A DNA stretch of 64,000 nt from NCBI RefSeq assembly GCF_021147775.1, contig NZ_JAGTPK010000028.1, forward strand, positions 1-64,000. Direction: 5' to 3'. How positions within the stretch are numbered: position 1 is the stretch's first letter; every line of letters begins with the position of its first letter. This DNA comes from Pseudomonas californiensis (lineage in GTDB: Bacteria > Pseudomonadota > Gammaproteobacteria > Pseudomonadales > Pseudomonadaceae). The notes below the pieces were generated by a model. That model did no database searches, had not been told where the DNA came from, and saw only the letters and a list, made by a program, of their open reading frames with translations. Position numbers and translations under genes: made by a program. Of this stretch, positions 1 through 8,756 are shown in pieces.

Positions 1-1824
1 GTCGCCGAGATTCCTGTCTTGCGTGTCCGGCTGTTTGTAAGGCGCTTCTACCGCTGCCGGCTCGGTCGGGGGCCATAGCATGGCGTGCAGCGCTGACTGT
101 GTATCATCGGCAATACGCGCCAGAAATTTCTGACCCTGGCTGACTGTCGATTCCCACTGGCTCACTTCGGTGACGGCGTCTACGATGTCGCCGCTGGCCG
201 CGAGCGGGTCGACGCCGGATGGCTTGAGGACGATGGCGGCCAGCGTCCGGCTCAGGTCGAACATCGCGGCCACGTACTCAAAGCCTTCCAGGCTCAGATG
301 ATCAGCCAGAGTCTGGACCGTTCGGTTCTGTTCCAGCGTTTCAACCAAGGCGTTCTGTGCGCTGAGCATGTGCTGCCAGACCGTGATGCGTTCCACGGCG
401 GCGGTGCAGCGGTTGATGGTTTGCCGGCCTTCCAGCTTGAGCTTTTCAGCAGCCTTGTGCAGTGGGTTCTCGCTGCCGCGAATGGCGCGAGGTATCACCA
501 GTTGCTGGACGAGCAGCGCGCTGGCGTGGTGCGGGTGTTGAATCGCAAGACGGGCGCACAGGCCCAGCAGTTGCTGGTGGGTTTCGAGACGTTGACGCAG
601 GTGACGGATGCGATAGCAGGCATCGTCCAGCAGGACGCCGTACACCTGCCGATGCCGGGCCTTGCTCAACACATCGACGACACTGGGCTGGGCGTTCCAC
701 AACGCGGTCGTATCGTTGGGGGGCTGCGGTTCCTGTTCGGTGTCTGACGGCAAGGTGGCGAGCAGCGCGTCGGACACGGCCGTCAGTTCAAGTGCCAGGG
801 TGTTCGGCGGAGCCGTTCCTTCATCTGCCTGGGCAAGGAAGGCCTTCGCCTGTTCCAGTGCAGTGACTGGATACTGGCCCGACAGGTCGCACAGATAAAG
901 CGCCGGATGATCCAGCAAGCGCTCGTAACCGGGTTGTCTGGTGCGCTGAGGGGCGGCCAGTGCGACGGGGAAGGCGTGCAGAACCAGGCTCAGTTTTACC
1001 GCGCTGACCGGTGCCAGCAGTATCTGCGCCACCGGGTCCTTGCCATCAAAGCGGGAAAACGCCTTGAGCATGGCGTCGCCTTCCGGCTTGCCTTTGTAGA
1101 GGTCGTTGAGGCGTTCGTTCGAGCAGATCAGGTCAGGATTCTGGCAGCGTTGGGCTCGCAAGGTAGCATCCTTTTCCAGGCGCTCAAGGCGCGGCGCGCT
1201 GAGCTGTATCTCGGAAAAGCACAACTGCAGGTCCTGCAGGCGGTTGTTGTCCCATCGTGCAGGCAGCCAGATGTCATCAAGTGCGACTCCGCGCGCAGGG
1301 CGCTCGTCGTTTGAAAAGCCGTCCTCACTGCGATGCGCGGCCACGTCAATGTCGTGGTAGGTGGTACCGGTCTCGGTGACTCTCACTTCAAGCTCGCGCC
1401 AGAGTGTCTGGCGATAAAACACATACACGTAACCGGCGCGGGCCAGCACGGGCGTGCCGAGGTCGTAGACGGTCTTTGAACCGGGCAGTGACACGAACGG
1501 CAGCACCGGCACCAGCTGATTGAACTGCGCGCCGATCTGGCGAGGCGTCACGCGCGTGTCGCTCAATAGGGGCAGCCTAAGCGTCGCGCCGTCGACCGTC
1601 GCAATGTCCAGATGCAGCTGCGCACCGGCCACGTGGTCCCAGACTTCCAGCAGACAACTGAACCGTTCGTGCTCCAGCGTCTCGGGTTCGGAACGGTAAA
1701 CAGTTGAGCCATCCGGGCTGGTCAGGATGAGTTTCTGGCTGTCGTCATGATCCTTGCCGACGACCTGAACGATGAACTTGTCGATTTCGCAGCATGGCCC
1801 GGCGCTCAGGCTTCCGATTCTCAT
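1..1824 (-). CDS. VasX-like toxin N-terminal region protein, possible T6SS effector (partial)
   Basis: An uninterrupted leftward frame of 608 codons runs from ATG at 1824 off the left edge, so the C-terminus is missing. The first ~190 residues resemble the N-terminal region of VasX/BTH_I2691-type type VI secretion effectors: a Cys-containing start (about residue 11), then a segment with YVYVFYRQTLWRELEV, then a DIWLPARW motif and a FSEIQLSAPRLERLE stretch. The rest is helical and has no motif I can name. The usual C-terminal membrane-spanning colicin-like part, if present, lies outside the window. No strong ribosome-binding site precedes 1824, so the start is tentative. Neighbouring vgrG or immunity genes cannot be seen. 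Family assignment rests on remembered motif resemblance only. Confidence 0.5.
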   Translation of the reverse strand, partial: MRIGSLSAGPCCEIDKFIVQVVGKDHDDSQKLILTSPDGSTVYRSEPETLEHERFSCLLEVWDHVAGAQLHLDIATVDGATLRLPLLSDTRVTPRQIGAQFNQLVPVLPFVSLPGSKTVYDLGTPVLARAGYVYVFYRQTLWRELEVRVTETGTTYHDIDVAAHRSEDGFSNDERPARGVALDDIWLPARWDNNRLQDLQLCFSEIQLSAPRLERLEKDATLRAQRCQNPDLICSNERLNDLYKGKPEGDAMLKAFSRFDGKDPVAQILLAPVSAVKLSLVLHAFPVALAAPQRTRQPGYERLLDHPALYLCDLSGQYPVTALEQAKAFLAQADEGTAPPNTLALELTAVSDALLATLPSDTEQEPQPPNDTTALWNAQPSVVDVLSKARHRQVYGVLLDDACYRIRHLRQRLETHQQLLGLCARLAIQHPHHASALLVQQLVIPRAIRGSENPLHKAAEKLKLEGRQTINRCTAAVERITVWQHMLSAQNALVETLEQNRTVQTLADHLSLEGFEYVAAMFDLSRTLAAIVLKPSGVDPLAASGDIVDAVTEVSQWESTVSQGQKFLARIADDTQSALHAMLWPPTEPAAVEAPYKQPDTQDRNLGD

Positions 1825-1949
1825 TGGGTGGACTCGGCGCGGCGATGGTGTCTGCGTGGCGTGAGGTAGCGATCTGTCAGTGATGAGTCGTTGACAAGGC
1901 TATGGCTCAGAATGAAATGAACATGATTGATGGCTGCGAACATCCCGAT

Positions 1950-1990
1950 TCCCTTTCGTCTTGACGAGCAATCGCGCTCGTTGAAAGGGA
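1950..1990. repeat. Interrupted inverted repeat (hairpin)
   Basis: Outer arms TCCCTTTC (1950-1957) and GAAAGGGA (1983-1990) are perfectly complementary. Inner arms ACGAGC (1964-1969) and GCTCGT (1976-1981) also pair. The element sits about 125 bases upstream of the VasX-like start. There is no T-tract on either side, so it is not an obvious terminator; it may be an operator or leader structure. Confidence 0.5.
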
Positions 1991-2190
1991 GGGCATAACA
2001 AGAACGGTGCCATGTTGTTTTTAACCATTTGAATCAGGGGGTTGTGGTTTTTTAAAGCGTTGGAATGGGGGCTTTTCTAAAAGCGTCTGTCAGCATTGCG
2101 CAGCGTTTTGCGCAGTTCGACGAAAGCTTGCGCAGTGTGCTGAAAGTATCGTGGGGCCGCCTGGATGAGCTGCCGGTGGAATGCAGACGG

Positions 2191-2220
2191 GTAGGTAGGG
2201 TGCGCGTTTTCTGCGCACCC
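2191..2220 (+). repeat. REP-like GTAG-headed hairpin
   Basis: GTAG at 2191-2194 is followed by an 8-bp perfect stem, GGGTGCGC (2198-2205) and GCGCACCC (2213-2220), with a 7-base loop. A GTAG head before a GC-rich imperfect palindrome is typical of bacterial REP elements linked to RAYT transposases. No second copy was noticed in this window, so the call is tentative. Confidence 0.35.
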
Positions 2221-2450
2221 ACGTACAGGTCTGGAAAGCTCTTTGCCAAGGTCAATCAGCGGCTGATATATCGAGGAGACTCATCGGCGTCTTCGTCAGC
2301 ACGCTGACCCCAGAGGCTCTATGGAAGTCAGCTTGCTGACGAAAACTTCCGCGCAACCGCGAAATGCCTGGCGGATCTAGCAGCCCTTGCTAAAGCAACA
2401 GGAACGCCCCGACAGACTCCTGCATGGAGAGCCCGTCGGCAGGCCAGGAC

Positions 2451-3278
2451 TCAACCCAGCAGTTCTGAAAACGCCTTGTCTGCTTCCAGCACCGCTGGCA
2501 GTCCGGCGAACAGCGTGTTCAGGTCGATCCCTTCCATCAGCGGGCCATCGGAAGCCTTCTGGGCTTCAGGGGTTGCGCCACCGTGGGCTTCCAGTGCATC
2601 GGAAATCACGATGGCCTGCGCAACAATGCGTGGCAAGGGTGGAGCGTCCGGAGCTTGCATAGGGTTGGCCTGGTAGGCAATCGCCTGCTGAATCACATTT
2701 GGCAGGTGCCAGCGGCGCGCCAGTTCGGCGCCGACTTCCGGGTAGCCGAAGCCGAGTTGCAGTGTTTCGCTGGCCACGCGCCCAGGGGTCCCGGCTTTCG
2801 CCGCACTGTTCAAGCGTTCGGCCACTTCGGGCGCGCCGGTCTGGATCAGCAATTCACCGATGTTGTGCATCACCCCGCAGGTAAACGCGATTTCCGGATC
2901 GGTGCCGGTCTGCTTGGCCAGCATTCTGCAAATGCCCGCGACCTGAAAACTCTTCAGCCAGAAGCCCTTGAGGTCGAAGCTCGGGCCAGCCTTGAAGGCG
3001 CCAGTTACCGCTGAGGCCATCACCAGTGTGCGCAGGGTGTTGAAACCCAGACGCATGGCAGCATCTTCGATACTCGATGAATCACGAGAGCCGCGAAACC
3101 GCGCCGAGTTGGCCAGACGCAGCACCTTGGCGGCGATTACCGGGTCCTTTTCGATATTTCGGGCAATGCCTTCAACGTTGGAGGAGGGGTTATCGAACTG
3201 CAGCATGAGATCCTGAGCGACTTTGGGGATGCTCGGAAGACTGTGCAAATCGTCAAACAGCTTTTCAATGCTCATCAT
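2451..3278 (-). CDS. HDOD domain signal-transduction protein
   Basis: This 275-residue soluble protein belongs to the HDOD family, a catalytically degenerate relative of HD phosphohydrolases found in signalling proteins. Family hallmarks are the N-terminal LPSIPKVAQDLMLQF segment, NIEKDPVIAAKVLRLANSA, and the central GVMHNIGELL motif where the HD pair of true phosphohydrolases is altered (HN instead of HD). The frame opens at 3290, but AGAGG at 3291-3295 abuts that codon. The ATG at 3278 lies at a usable distance and is preferred. It stands alone, leftward, with a 527-base gap behind it, and no partner is encoded next to it. Family members elsewhere affect motility, biofilm or cyclic-di-GMP pathways; nothing here shows which. 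Confidence 0.85.
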   Translation of the reverse strand: MMSIEKLFDDLHSLPSIPKVAQDLMLQFDNPSSNVEGIARNIEKDPVIAAKVLRLANSARFRGSRDSSSIEDAAMRLGFNTLRTLVMASAVTGAFKAGPSFDLKGFWLKSFQVAGICRMLAKQTGTDPEIAFTCGVMHNIGELLIQTGAPEVAERLNSAAKAGTPGRVASETLQLGFGYPEVGAELARRWHLPNVIQQAIAYQANPMQAPDAPPLPRIVAQAIVISDALEAHGGATPEAQKASDGPLMEGIDLNTLFAGLPAVLEADKAFSELLG

Positions 3279-3805
3279 GATGGGGACCATCCTCTACACG
3301 GCGGGATGAATTGACCATAGCCAGTTTTTTCCACTCTGCACGCCCGATGATCAATTGTGGGAGATGCCTCTCATCGGGACGAAAAAAAATAATAAAAGGC
3401 TGTCGGTTTCTGGCCGATATAGCGTTTTGAGGACATTCGAAAGTAACGGTGCCGGTTTAAAAAGGGCCTGAATAACCGTATCGGATTGGTGGATATTATG
3501 GATCCCATCGTTAAACAATACCGGGATTAAAAAGGACAAAGGGTATTCGTTGATTTACTTGTACGGTTCCCACAAGCGATTGATAAATACCGTTGATCAT
3601 TCCTTTACGAACTTCGTGTACTCCTACTGGATGATAGCTTTATGATATCTGGTCTGTAAGGCTCGCCCTAGAGGGCTGCAGCGGCACGGAAGTGGGTGTT
3701 GTGTGCGTTTTATGTTCTGTTCCGTACAAAACGGTACAACCTTTTGAAGTGTGTCTGTCGGTCCTGGGATCGTCCCTGTGCGTTTTTACCGTGGAAGTAT
3801 GATTG
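3279..3805. other. Divergent intergenic region, AT-rich promoter DNA
   Basis: This 527-base gap lies between the divergently transcribed HDOD and chemoreceptor genes. It is distinctly AT-richer than its surroundings between about 3380 and 3660 and has no supported gene. It contains a possible sigma-28 promoter at 3393-3420. Confidence 0.5.
3393..3420 (+). promoter_or_regulatory. Possible FliA (sigma-28) promoter for the dCache chemoreceptor
   Basis: TAAA at 3393-3396 is followed after 16 bases by GCCGATAT at 3413-3420, against the FliA consensus TAAA-N15-GCCGATAA. The -10 matches 7 of 8. It is about 385 bases from the start codon, farther than usual, which lowers confidence. Confidence 0.35.
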
Positions 3806-5698
3806 ATGATGAAAAACCTGGGTTTCAGCAAAAAAATTCTTTTGGCCGCTGCCCTGATCGTAGTGGTCGCTTTCAGTGTGTTTATTGTCATAAACGACTA
3901 TCGACAACGTCAGTCATTGAAATCCAGTGTGTTGTCCGAGTTGCAACAACTCGGTAGCCTGACCACGCAAAATATTCAGACCTGGCTCGAAAGCCGCATT
4001 CAGTTGCTGCAGTCCATGTCCCAGCAGGTTGCGCTGGATGGCAAGGAGCTGCCGCAGTTGCAGCGCGCCATCGGTCTGGCGACTTACGCCGATAACTTCC
4101 AGCTCAGCTATTTCGGTAGCACCGAAGGCGTGATGTTCTCGGTCCCTGCAGGTAACCGCGCGGCTGACTATGACCCTCGAGCGCGTGGCTGGTACAAGGC
4201 TGCGCAGAATGCGCCGGGCACCATCGTGACCGAACCCTACATCGCCGCATCTTCCGGCAAGCTGGTGATGACGCTGGCGACGCCGGTCAAGATCCAGAAC
4301 CAGTTTGCCGGTGTCGCCGGTGCGGATATCTCGCTGGACAGCGTCACCAAAATCATCAACTCGCTGAATTTCGGTGGTCATGGCTACGCGTTTCTGGTGA
4401 GCGCCGAAGGCAAGATTCTGGTGCACCCGGACAGCAAGCTGGTGTTGAAGAACATTAGCGAAGCCTATCCGACCAATACGCCGAAAATCGCCACCGGGGT
4501 GACTGAAATCGATTCCGGCAACAAGCCGGAAATCATCTCGTTCACTCCCGTGCAGGGCGTATCGACCGCCAACTGGTACGTGGCACTGGTGCTTGAGCAG
4601 GACGCCGCGTATTCGATGCTCAGCGAGTTCCGCGCTTCGGCCATCACGGCGATGGTCGTTGTGGTCGTGGTGATCATTCTGCTGTTGGGCTTGTTGATCC
4701 GAGTGCTGATGCAGCCGCTGCACCAGATGGGCCGAGCCATGCGCGACATCGCAGACGGTGAAGGTGATCTGACCAAGCGTCTGGCGATTACCTCTCAGGA
4801 CGAATTCGGCGCCTTGGCCGAGTCCTTCAACCATTTTGTCGAGCGGATTCACACCTCGATTCGCGAAGTAGCATCGACCGCTGCACAACTGGGTGAAGTG
4901 GCGACCCGTGTGGTCAAGGTGTCGAACGCGTCAATGAGCAACTCGGATCAGCAGGCCAACCGCACCGAAAGCGTGGCGGCGGCGATCAACGAATTGGGCG
5001 CTGCGGCGCAGGAAATCGCCCAGAACGCGGCGCGCACCTCGCAACAGTCCAGTGACGCCAGCGAGCTGGCCGGTGACGGTCAGAGCGTGGTGCAGCAGAC
5101 CATCAAGGCGATGAACGAGCTGTCGGGCAAGATCAGTGAGTCGTGCGTGAACATCGAGAGCCTGAATGGCAAGACTGCCAACATCGGACAGATCCTTGAA
5201 GTGATCACCAGCATTTCTCAGCAGACCAACCTGCTGGCGCTCAACGCTGCGATTGAGGCTGCGCGTGCAGGTGAAGCAGGGCGCGGATTTGCAGTAGTAG
5301 CCGATGAAGTACGTAACCTGGCGCACCGGACTCAGGATTCGGCGCAGCAAGTGCAGACCATGATCGAAGAGCTGCAGGTCGGTGCTCGCGAGGCGGTGAT
5401 CAACATGACCGAAAGCCAGCGCCAGAGTGAGGACAGCGTGGGCATTGCCAACCGTGCAGGCGAGCGTCTGGGCAGCGTGACGCGTCGTATCGACGAGATC
5501 AACGGCATGAACCAGTCTGTGGCAGCAGCTACCGAAGAGCAGACGTCGGTGGTGGAATCGATCAACGTCGACATCACCCACATCAACACCCTCAACCAGT
5601 TGGGTGTCGATAATCTGCGCCAGACCCTGGAAGCCTGCAATTCACTGGAAGAACAGGCTGCACGTTTGCAACAACTGGTGGGCAGCTTCCGTATCTGA
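3806..5698 (+). CDS. Methyl-accepting chemotaxis protein, dCache_1 amino-acid type (PctA-like)
   Basis: A 630-residue inner-membrane chemoreceptor. TM1 is at about 10-30, a periplasmic dCache domain at about 35-275, TM2 at about 277-300, then HAMP and a cytoplasmic signalling domain with the invariant hairpin tip QQTNLLALNAAIEAARAG near residue 470. The distal dCache pocket reads YDPRARGWYKAA, then a Tyr in TEPYIA and an Asp in GADIS. This is the Y/R/W/Y...Y...D pattern of dCache_1 amino-acid sensors, so amino-acid chemotaxis is inferred. ATG 3806 is chosen because GTGGAAG lies 8 bases upstream; an in-frame TTG (3803) and ATG (3809) are alternatives. A strong terminator follows. Confidence 0.92.
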   Translation: MMKNLGFSKKILLAAALIVVVAFSVFIVINDYRQRQSLKSSVLSELQQLGSLTTQNIQTWLESRIQLLQSMSQQVALDGKELPQLQRAIGLATYADNFQLSYFGSTEGVMFSVPAGNRAADYDPRARGWYKAAQNAPGTIVTEPYIAASSGKLVMTLATPVKIQNQFAGVAGADISLDSVTKIINSLNFGGHGYAFLVSAEGKILVHPDSKLVLKNISEAYPTNTPKIATGVTEIDSGNKPEIISFTPVQGVSTANWYVALVLEQDAAYSMLSEFRASAITAMVVVVVVIILLLGLLIRVLMQPLHQMGRAMRDIADGEGDLTKRLAITSQDEFGALAESFNHFVERIHTSIREVASTAAQLGEVATRVVKVSNASMSNSDQQANRTESVAAAINELGAAAQEIAQNAARTSQQSSDASELAGDGQSVVQQTIKAMNELSGKISESCVNIESLNGKTANIGQILEVITSISQQTNLLALNAAIEAARAGEAGRGFAVVADEVRNLAHRTQDSAQQVQTMIEELQVGAREAVINMTESQRQSEDSVGIANRAGERLGSVTRRIDEINGMNQSVAAATEEQTSVVESINVDITHINTLNQLGVDNLRQTLEACNSLEEQAARLQQLVGSFRI

Positions 5699-5716
5699 TG
5701 TAACGAGGCAGCACCA

Positions 5717-5757
5717 CGGCCCCTGCCAGTCAACGCTGGCAGGGGCCGTTGCGTTTC
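5717..5757 (+). terminator. Rho-independent terminator of the dCache chemoreceptor gene
   Basis: A 13-bp perfect GC-rich stem (5717-5729 with 5736-5748) has a 6-base loop and is followed by TTGCGTTT. It separates the chemoreceptor from the phn operon. Confidence 0.85.
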
Positions 5758-5826
5758 TAAGATCCTGTTGTTTGCCCCTTGCGGTTTTCAGCTGCGTTGC
5801 GCCATTGCAACAGTCTCTGCGAAAAA

Positions 5827-5855
5827 CTGTTATGGCTTCGTCATGACCGCTTCAT
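5827..5855 (+). promoter_or_regulatory. Putative Pho box (PhoB binding site) of the phn operon
   Basis: Three direct heptamers recur with exact 11-base periodicity: CTGTTAT (5827), TCGTCAT (5838) and GCTTCAT (5849), against the PhoB repeat CTGTCAT. The site lies about 80 bases upstream of phnC, where a PhoB-activated promoter is expected. The third repeat is the weakest. Confidence 0.65.
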
Positions 5856-5935
5856 GCGTCTGCAACAACACCGGTCCAGTCTGGCTGACAACCGAATACG
5901 ACCTGCACCGGGTTGTGTAAAGACCGAGAACGTCC

Positions 5936-6769
5936 ATGAACGCAGCGATTCATGTTGAGGGGTTGAACAAGACCTTTTCGCGCAAAAGCGCTTTGGTTGA
6001 CCTCGCGTTGTCTATACAACCCGGCGAAATGGTCGCACTGATCGGCGCGTCAGGCTCTGGCAAGTCAACCCTGCTGCGGCATCTGGCCGGCTTGGCCTGT
6101 TGCGACCGCAGCAATGGCGGTCAAGTGCGAGTGCTGGGTCGTGAGGTTCAGGCATCGGGCCGTCTCAATGGTCAGGTTCGCCGATTGCGTGCTGACATTG
6201 GCTATATATTTCAGCAGTTCAATCTGGTCAATCGGCTGAGTGTTCTGGACAACGTGCTGTTGGGTTGCCTGGGGCGCATGCCGCGCTGGCGCGGCAATCT
6301 GGCGTTGTTCAATCGTGAAGAAAAGCAGCGCGCAATGGCCTCGCTGGATCGTGTTGGACTGGCCGATCTTGCCGCTCAGCGCGCGTCGACGCTCTCCGGT
6401 GGTCAGCAGCAACGGGTGGCGATTGCCAGGGCACTGACCCAGCGCGCCGAAGTGATTCTTGCGGACGAGCCCATTGCTTCGCTGGACCCGGAGTCCGCGC
6501 GCCGGGTGATGGAAATCCTCGCTGACATTCATCGCCGTGATGGCAAGACCGTGGTCGTGACCCTGCATCAGGTCGACTACGCGATGCGCTATTGCCCGCG
6601 TGCCGTGGCCCTCAAGGACGGACGGATTCACTTTGACGGGGCGGCGAAACACCTCACGCCTTCGTTCCTCAATGACCTGTATGGCGCGGATCAGGACATG
6701 GGGCTGGTCAGCGTCGACAAGGCGCTGCCTGTTGCGAAGGTCTCGCGACTGGTGCTGGCCAAGGCATGA
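5936..6769 (+). CDS. phnC: Phosphonate ABC transporter ATP-binding protein PhnC
   Basis: A 277-residue ATPase of the PhnCDE phosphonate importer. Walker A is GASGSGKST (about residue 36), the signature is LSGGQQQRVAIARAL and Walker B is ILADEPIASLDP. The long FNREEKQRA insertion before the signature is typical of PhnC. It energises uptake of phosphonates delivered by PhnD through PhnE, which follow. It is the first gene of the phn operon, behind the Pho box. The ribosome-binding site is weak (GAGAACG before the ATG). Confidence 0.93.
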   Translation: MNAAIHVEGLNKTFSRKSALVDLALSIQPGEMVALIGASGSGKSTLLRHLAGLACCDRSNGGQVRVLGREVQASGRLNGQVRRLRADIGYIFQQFNLVNRLSVLDNVLLGCLGRMPRWRGNLALFNREEKQRAMASLDRVGLADLAAQRASTLSGGQQQRVAIARALTQRAEVILADEPIASLDPESARRVMEILADIHRRDGKTVVVTLHQVDYAMRYCPRAVALKDGRIHFDGAAKHLTPSFLNDLYGADQDMGLVSVDKALPVAKVSRLVLAKA

Positions 6770-6852
6770 CGCCTGTTTTGTCAGCCCGCTGCTATTGATA
6801 CCCAAAAAAACACACACAGCCATCGCATGAACCTCACCTCAGGAGTGCTTGC

Positions 6853-7860
6853 ATGTTCAACCGTATCGGTCGCGTCCTCGCGTCTGCCGCTTTGCTGACC
6901 GCCTGTGCGCTGGGCTCTGTCCACGCAGAAGAGAAAGTCATCAATTTCGGCATCATGTCCACCGAGTCGTCGCAGAACCTCAAAAGCATCTGGCAGCCGT
7001 TTCTCGACGACATGAGCAAGAAAACCGGCCTCAAGGTCAACGCCACGTTTGCGTCCGACTACGCAGGCCTCATCCAGGGCATGCGCTTCAACAAGGTCGA
7101 TGTGGCATGGCTGGGCAACAAGGCGGCCATGGAAGCGGTGGATCGCTCCAACGGCGAAATCTTCGCCCAGACCTCGGCTGCCAACGGCGCTGCCGGTTAC
7201 TGGAGCCTGCTGATCGTGCGCAAGGACAGCCCGATCAATTCAGTCGAAGACATGCTCAAGAATGCCAAGAGCCTGACTTTCGGCAACGGCGACCCGAATT
7301 CGACATCCGGCTATCTGGTGCCGGGCTATTACGTTTTCGCCAAGAACAACGTCGATGCGTCCACTGCGTTCAAACGCACGCTGAACTCCAGTCATGAGGT
7401 CAATGCACTGAGCGTGGCCAAAGGACAACTGGACGTGGCGACCTTCAATACCGAAAGCTGGGACCGTCTGGCCGTGACTCAGCCGGACAAGGTCGAGCTG
7501 CTCAAGGTGATCTGGAAGTCGCCATTGATCCCGGCCGATCCCATGGTCTGGAGCAAAGCGCTGTCGGAGGAGAACAAAGCCAAAATCCGTGAATTCTTCG
7601 CTTCTTATGGCAATACCGATGAAGAAAAGACCGTGCTCAAGAACATGCAACTGGGCAAGTTCCTGACCTCCAGCGACGACCAACTGTTGCCGATTCGCCA
7701 GCTTGAACTGTTCAAGCAGCGCACCGAAGTGGTGGCCAGCACGACCCTGGATGCTCAGGAGAAAGCGGCGCGTCTGAAAACCATCGACGCCAGCCTCAGC
7801 AAGCTGCAGGACCGCATCACCGAGCTGAACCAGAAGACGGCTAGCAGTACCGCCGGCTGA
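6853..7860 (+). CDS. phnD: Phosphonate periplasmic substrate-binding protein PhnD
   Basis: A 335-residue binding protein with a Sec signal peptide (LLTACALGSVHA, cleaved near residue 25). The mature part carries PhnD family features: INFGIMSTESSQ, FASDYAGLIQGMRFNKVDVA and the phosphonate-site segment with NSTSGYLVPGYYVF. It captures phosphonates in the periplasm for PhnCE. The start has a clear AGGAG ribosome-binding site. A stable intercistronic hairpin follows, which commonly protects binding-protein mRNA so that PhnD is made in excess. Confidence 0.95.
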   Translation: MFNRIGRVLASAALLTACALGSVHAEEKVINFGIMSTESSQNLKSIWQPFLDDMSKKTGLKVNATFASDYAGLIQGMRFNKVDVAWLGNKAAMEAVDRSNGEIFAQTSAANGAAGYWSLLIVRKDSPINSVEDMLKNAKSLTFGNGDPNSTSGYLVPGYYVFAKNNVDASTAFKRTLNSSHEVNALSVAKGQLDVATFNTESWDRLAVTQPDKVELLKVIWKSPLIPADPMVWSKALSEENKAKIREFFASYGNTDEEKTVLKNMQLGKFLTSSDDQLLPIRQLELFKQRTEVVASTTLDAQEKAARLKTIDASLSKLQDRITELNQKTASSTAG

Positions 7861-7880
7861 TACCTGAGCCCGATCGTCCC

Positions 7881-7905
7881 GGGCGCGATCAGTTCGGTCG
7901 CGCCC
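7881..7905 (+). repeat. Intercistronic hairpin between phnD and phnE
   Basis: GGGCGCGA (7881-7888) pairs with TCGCGCCC (7898-7905) across a 9-base loop. There is no T-tract. It probably attenuates or stabilises the upstream message rather than ending transcription fully. Confidence 0.55.
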
Positions 7906-7930
7906 GCCCAGCCGCTATCAGGACACTGTC

Positions 7931-8719
7931 ATGAACACTCACGTTGCATACGTCGACCCCATCGGCAAGCGCACCTGGCCTCAATACCTGGGCTGGGGGC
8001 TGTTTCTGGCGGCACTGGCCTGGGCCTGGCAGGGCGCCGAAATGAACCCGATGACGCTGTTCCGCGACTCGGCCAACATGGCGACCTTCGCGTCCGACTT
8101 CTTCCCGCCGGACTTCCGCGAATGGCGCAGCTACCTCAAGGAAATGCTGGTCACGATCCAGATCGCCCTGTGGGGCACGGTGCTGGCGATCGTCTGTTCG
8201 GTGCCGCTGGGCATCCTCTGCGCCGAAAACATCACGCCCTGGTGGATTCACTTGCCGCTGCGTCGCTGCATGGACGCCTTTCGCTCCATCAACGAAATGG
8301 TGTTCGCCATGCTGTTTGTGGTCGCGGTCGGTCTTGGGCCATTCGCCGGGGTGCTGGCGTTGTGGATCAGTACCACCGGGGTGCTGGCCAAACTCTTCGC
8401 CGAGGCTGTCGAGGCCATTGAACCGGGACCCGTCGAAGGCGTACGTGCCACCGGTGCCAGCGCCTTGCAGGAAGTGATCTACGGCGTGATTCCGCAGGTG
8501 ATGCCGCTGTGGATCTCCTACGCTCTCTATCGGTTCGAGTCCAACGTGCGCTCGGCAACGGTGGTGGGGATGGTCGGTGCTGGGGGGATCGGCGTGATCC
8601 TCTGGGAAAACATCCGCGCTTTTGCCTTCGTCCAGACCAGCGCGGTGTTGCTGGTAATCATCGTCGTCGTCAGCGTGATCGACATTGTCTCGCAGCGCTT
8701 GCGCAAGCAATTCATCTGA
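7931..8719 (+). CDS. phnE: Phosphonate ABC transporter permease PhnE
   Basis: A 262-residue inner-membrane permease with about six hydrophobic segments, starting with the helix at about 18-35. The cytoplasmic ATPase-coupling (EAA-type) loop is visible as EAIEPGPVEGVRATGAS, followed by GMVGAGGIGVIL, which is typical of PhnE. It forms the membrane channel with PhnC and PhnD. It starts 70 bases after phnD, beyond the hairpin. Confidence 0.94.
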   Translation: MNTHVAYVDPIGKRTWPQYLGWGLFLAALAWAWQGAEMNPMTLFRDSANMATFASDFFPPDFREWRSYLKEMLVTIQIALWGTVLAIVCSVPLGILCAENITPWWIHLPLRRCMDAFRSINEMVFAMLFVVAVGLGPFAGVLALWISTTGVLAKLFAEAVEAIEPGPVEGVRATGASALQEVIYGVIPQVMPLWISYALYRFESNVRSATVVGMVGAGGIGVILWENIRAFAFVQTSAVLLVIIVVVSVIDIVSQRLRKQFI

Positions 8720-8756
8720 CCGGAGAGGGGTGTCCCGCAGGGCACTTTTTTTAGCC

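Larger units (their letters stand above)
1825..2450. other. Intergenic region without a convincing gene
   Basis: This 626-base gap separates the VasX-like gene from the HDOD gene. Short open frames at 2052-2307 on both strands have no recognisable product or ribosome-binding site, and I do not call them. The gap holds a long hairpin (1950-1990) and a short GC-rich hairpin (2198-2220), listed separately. It is AT-richer around 1985-2060, as expected of promoter DNA. Confidence 0.5.

Noticed and set aside
2052..2307. Two short open frames in the gap left of the HDOD gene
   Set aside because: They oppose each other, have no ribosome-binding site and no recognisable product, and one spans the REP-like hairpin.
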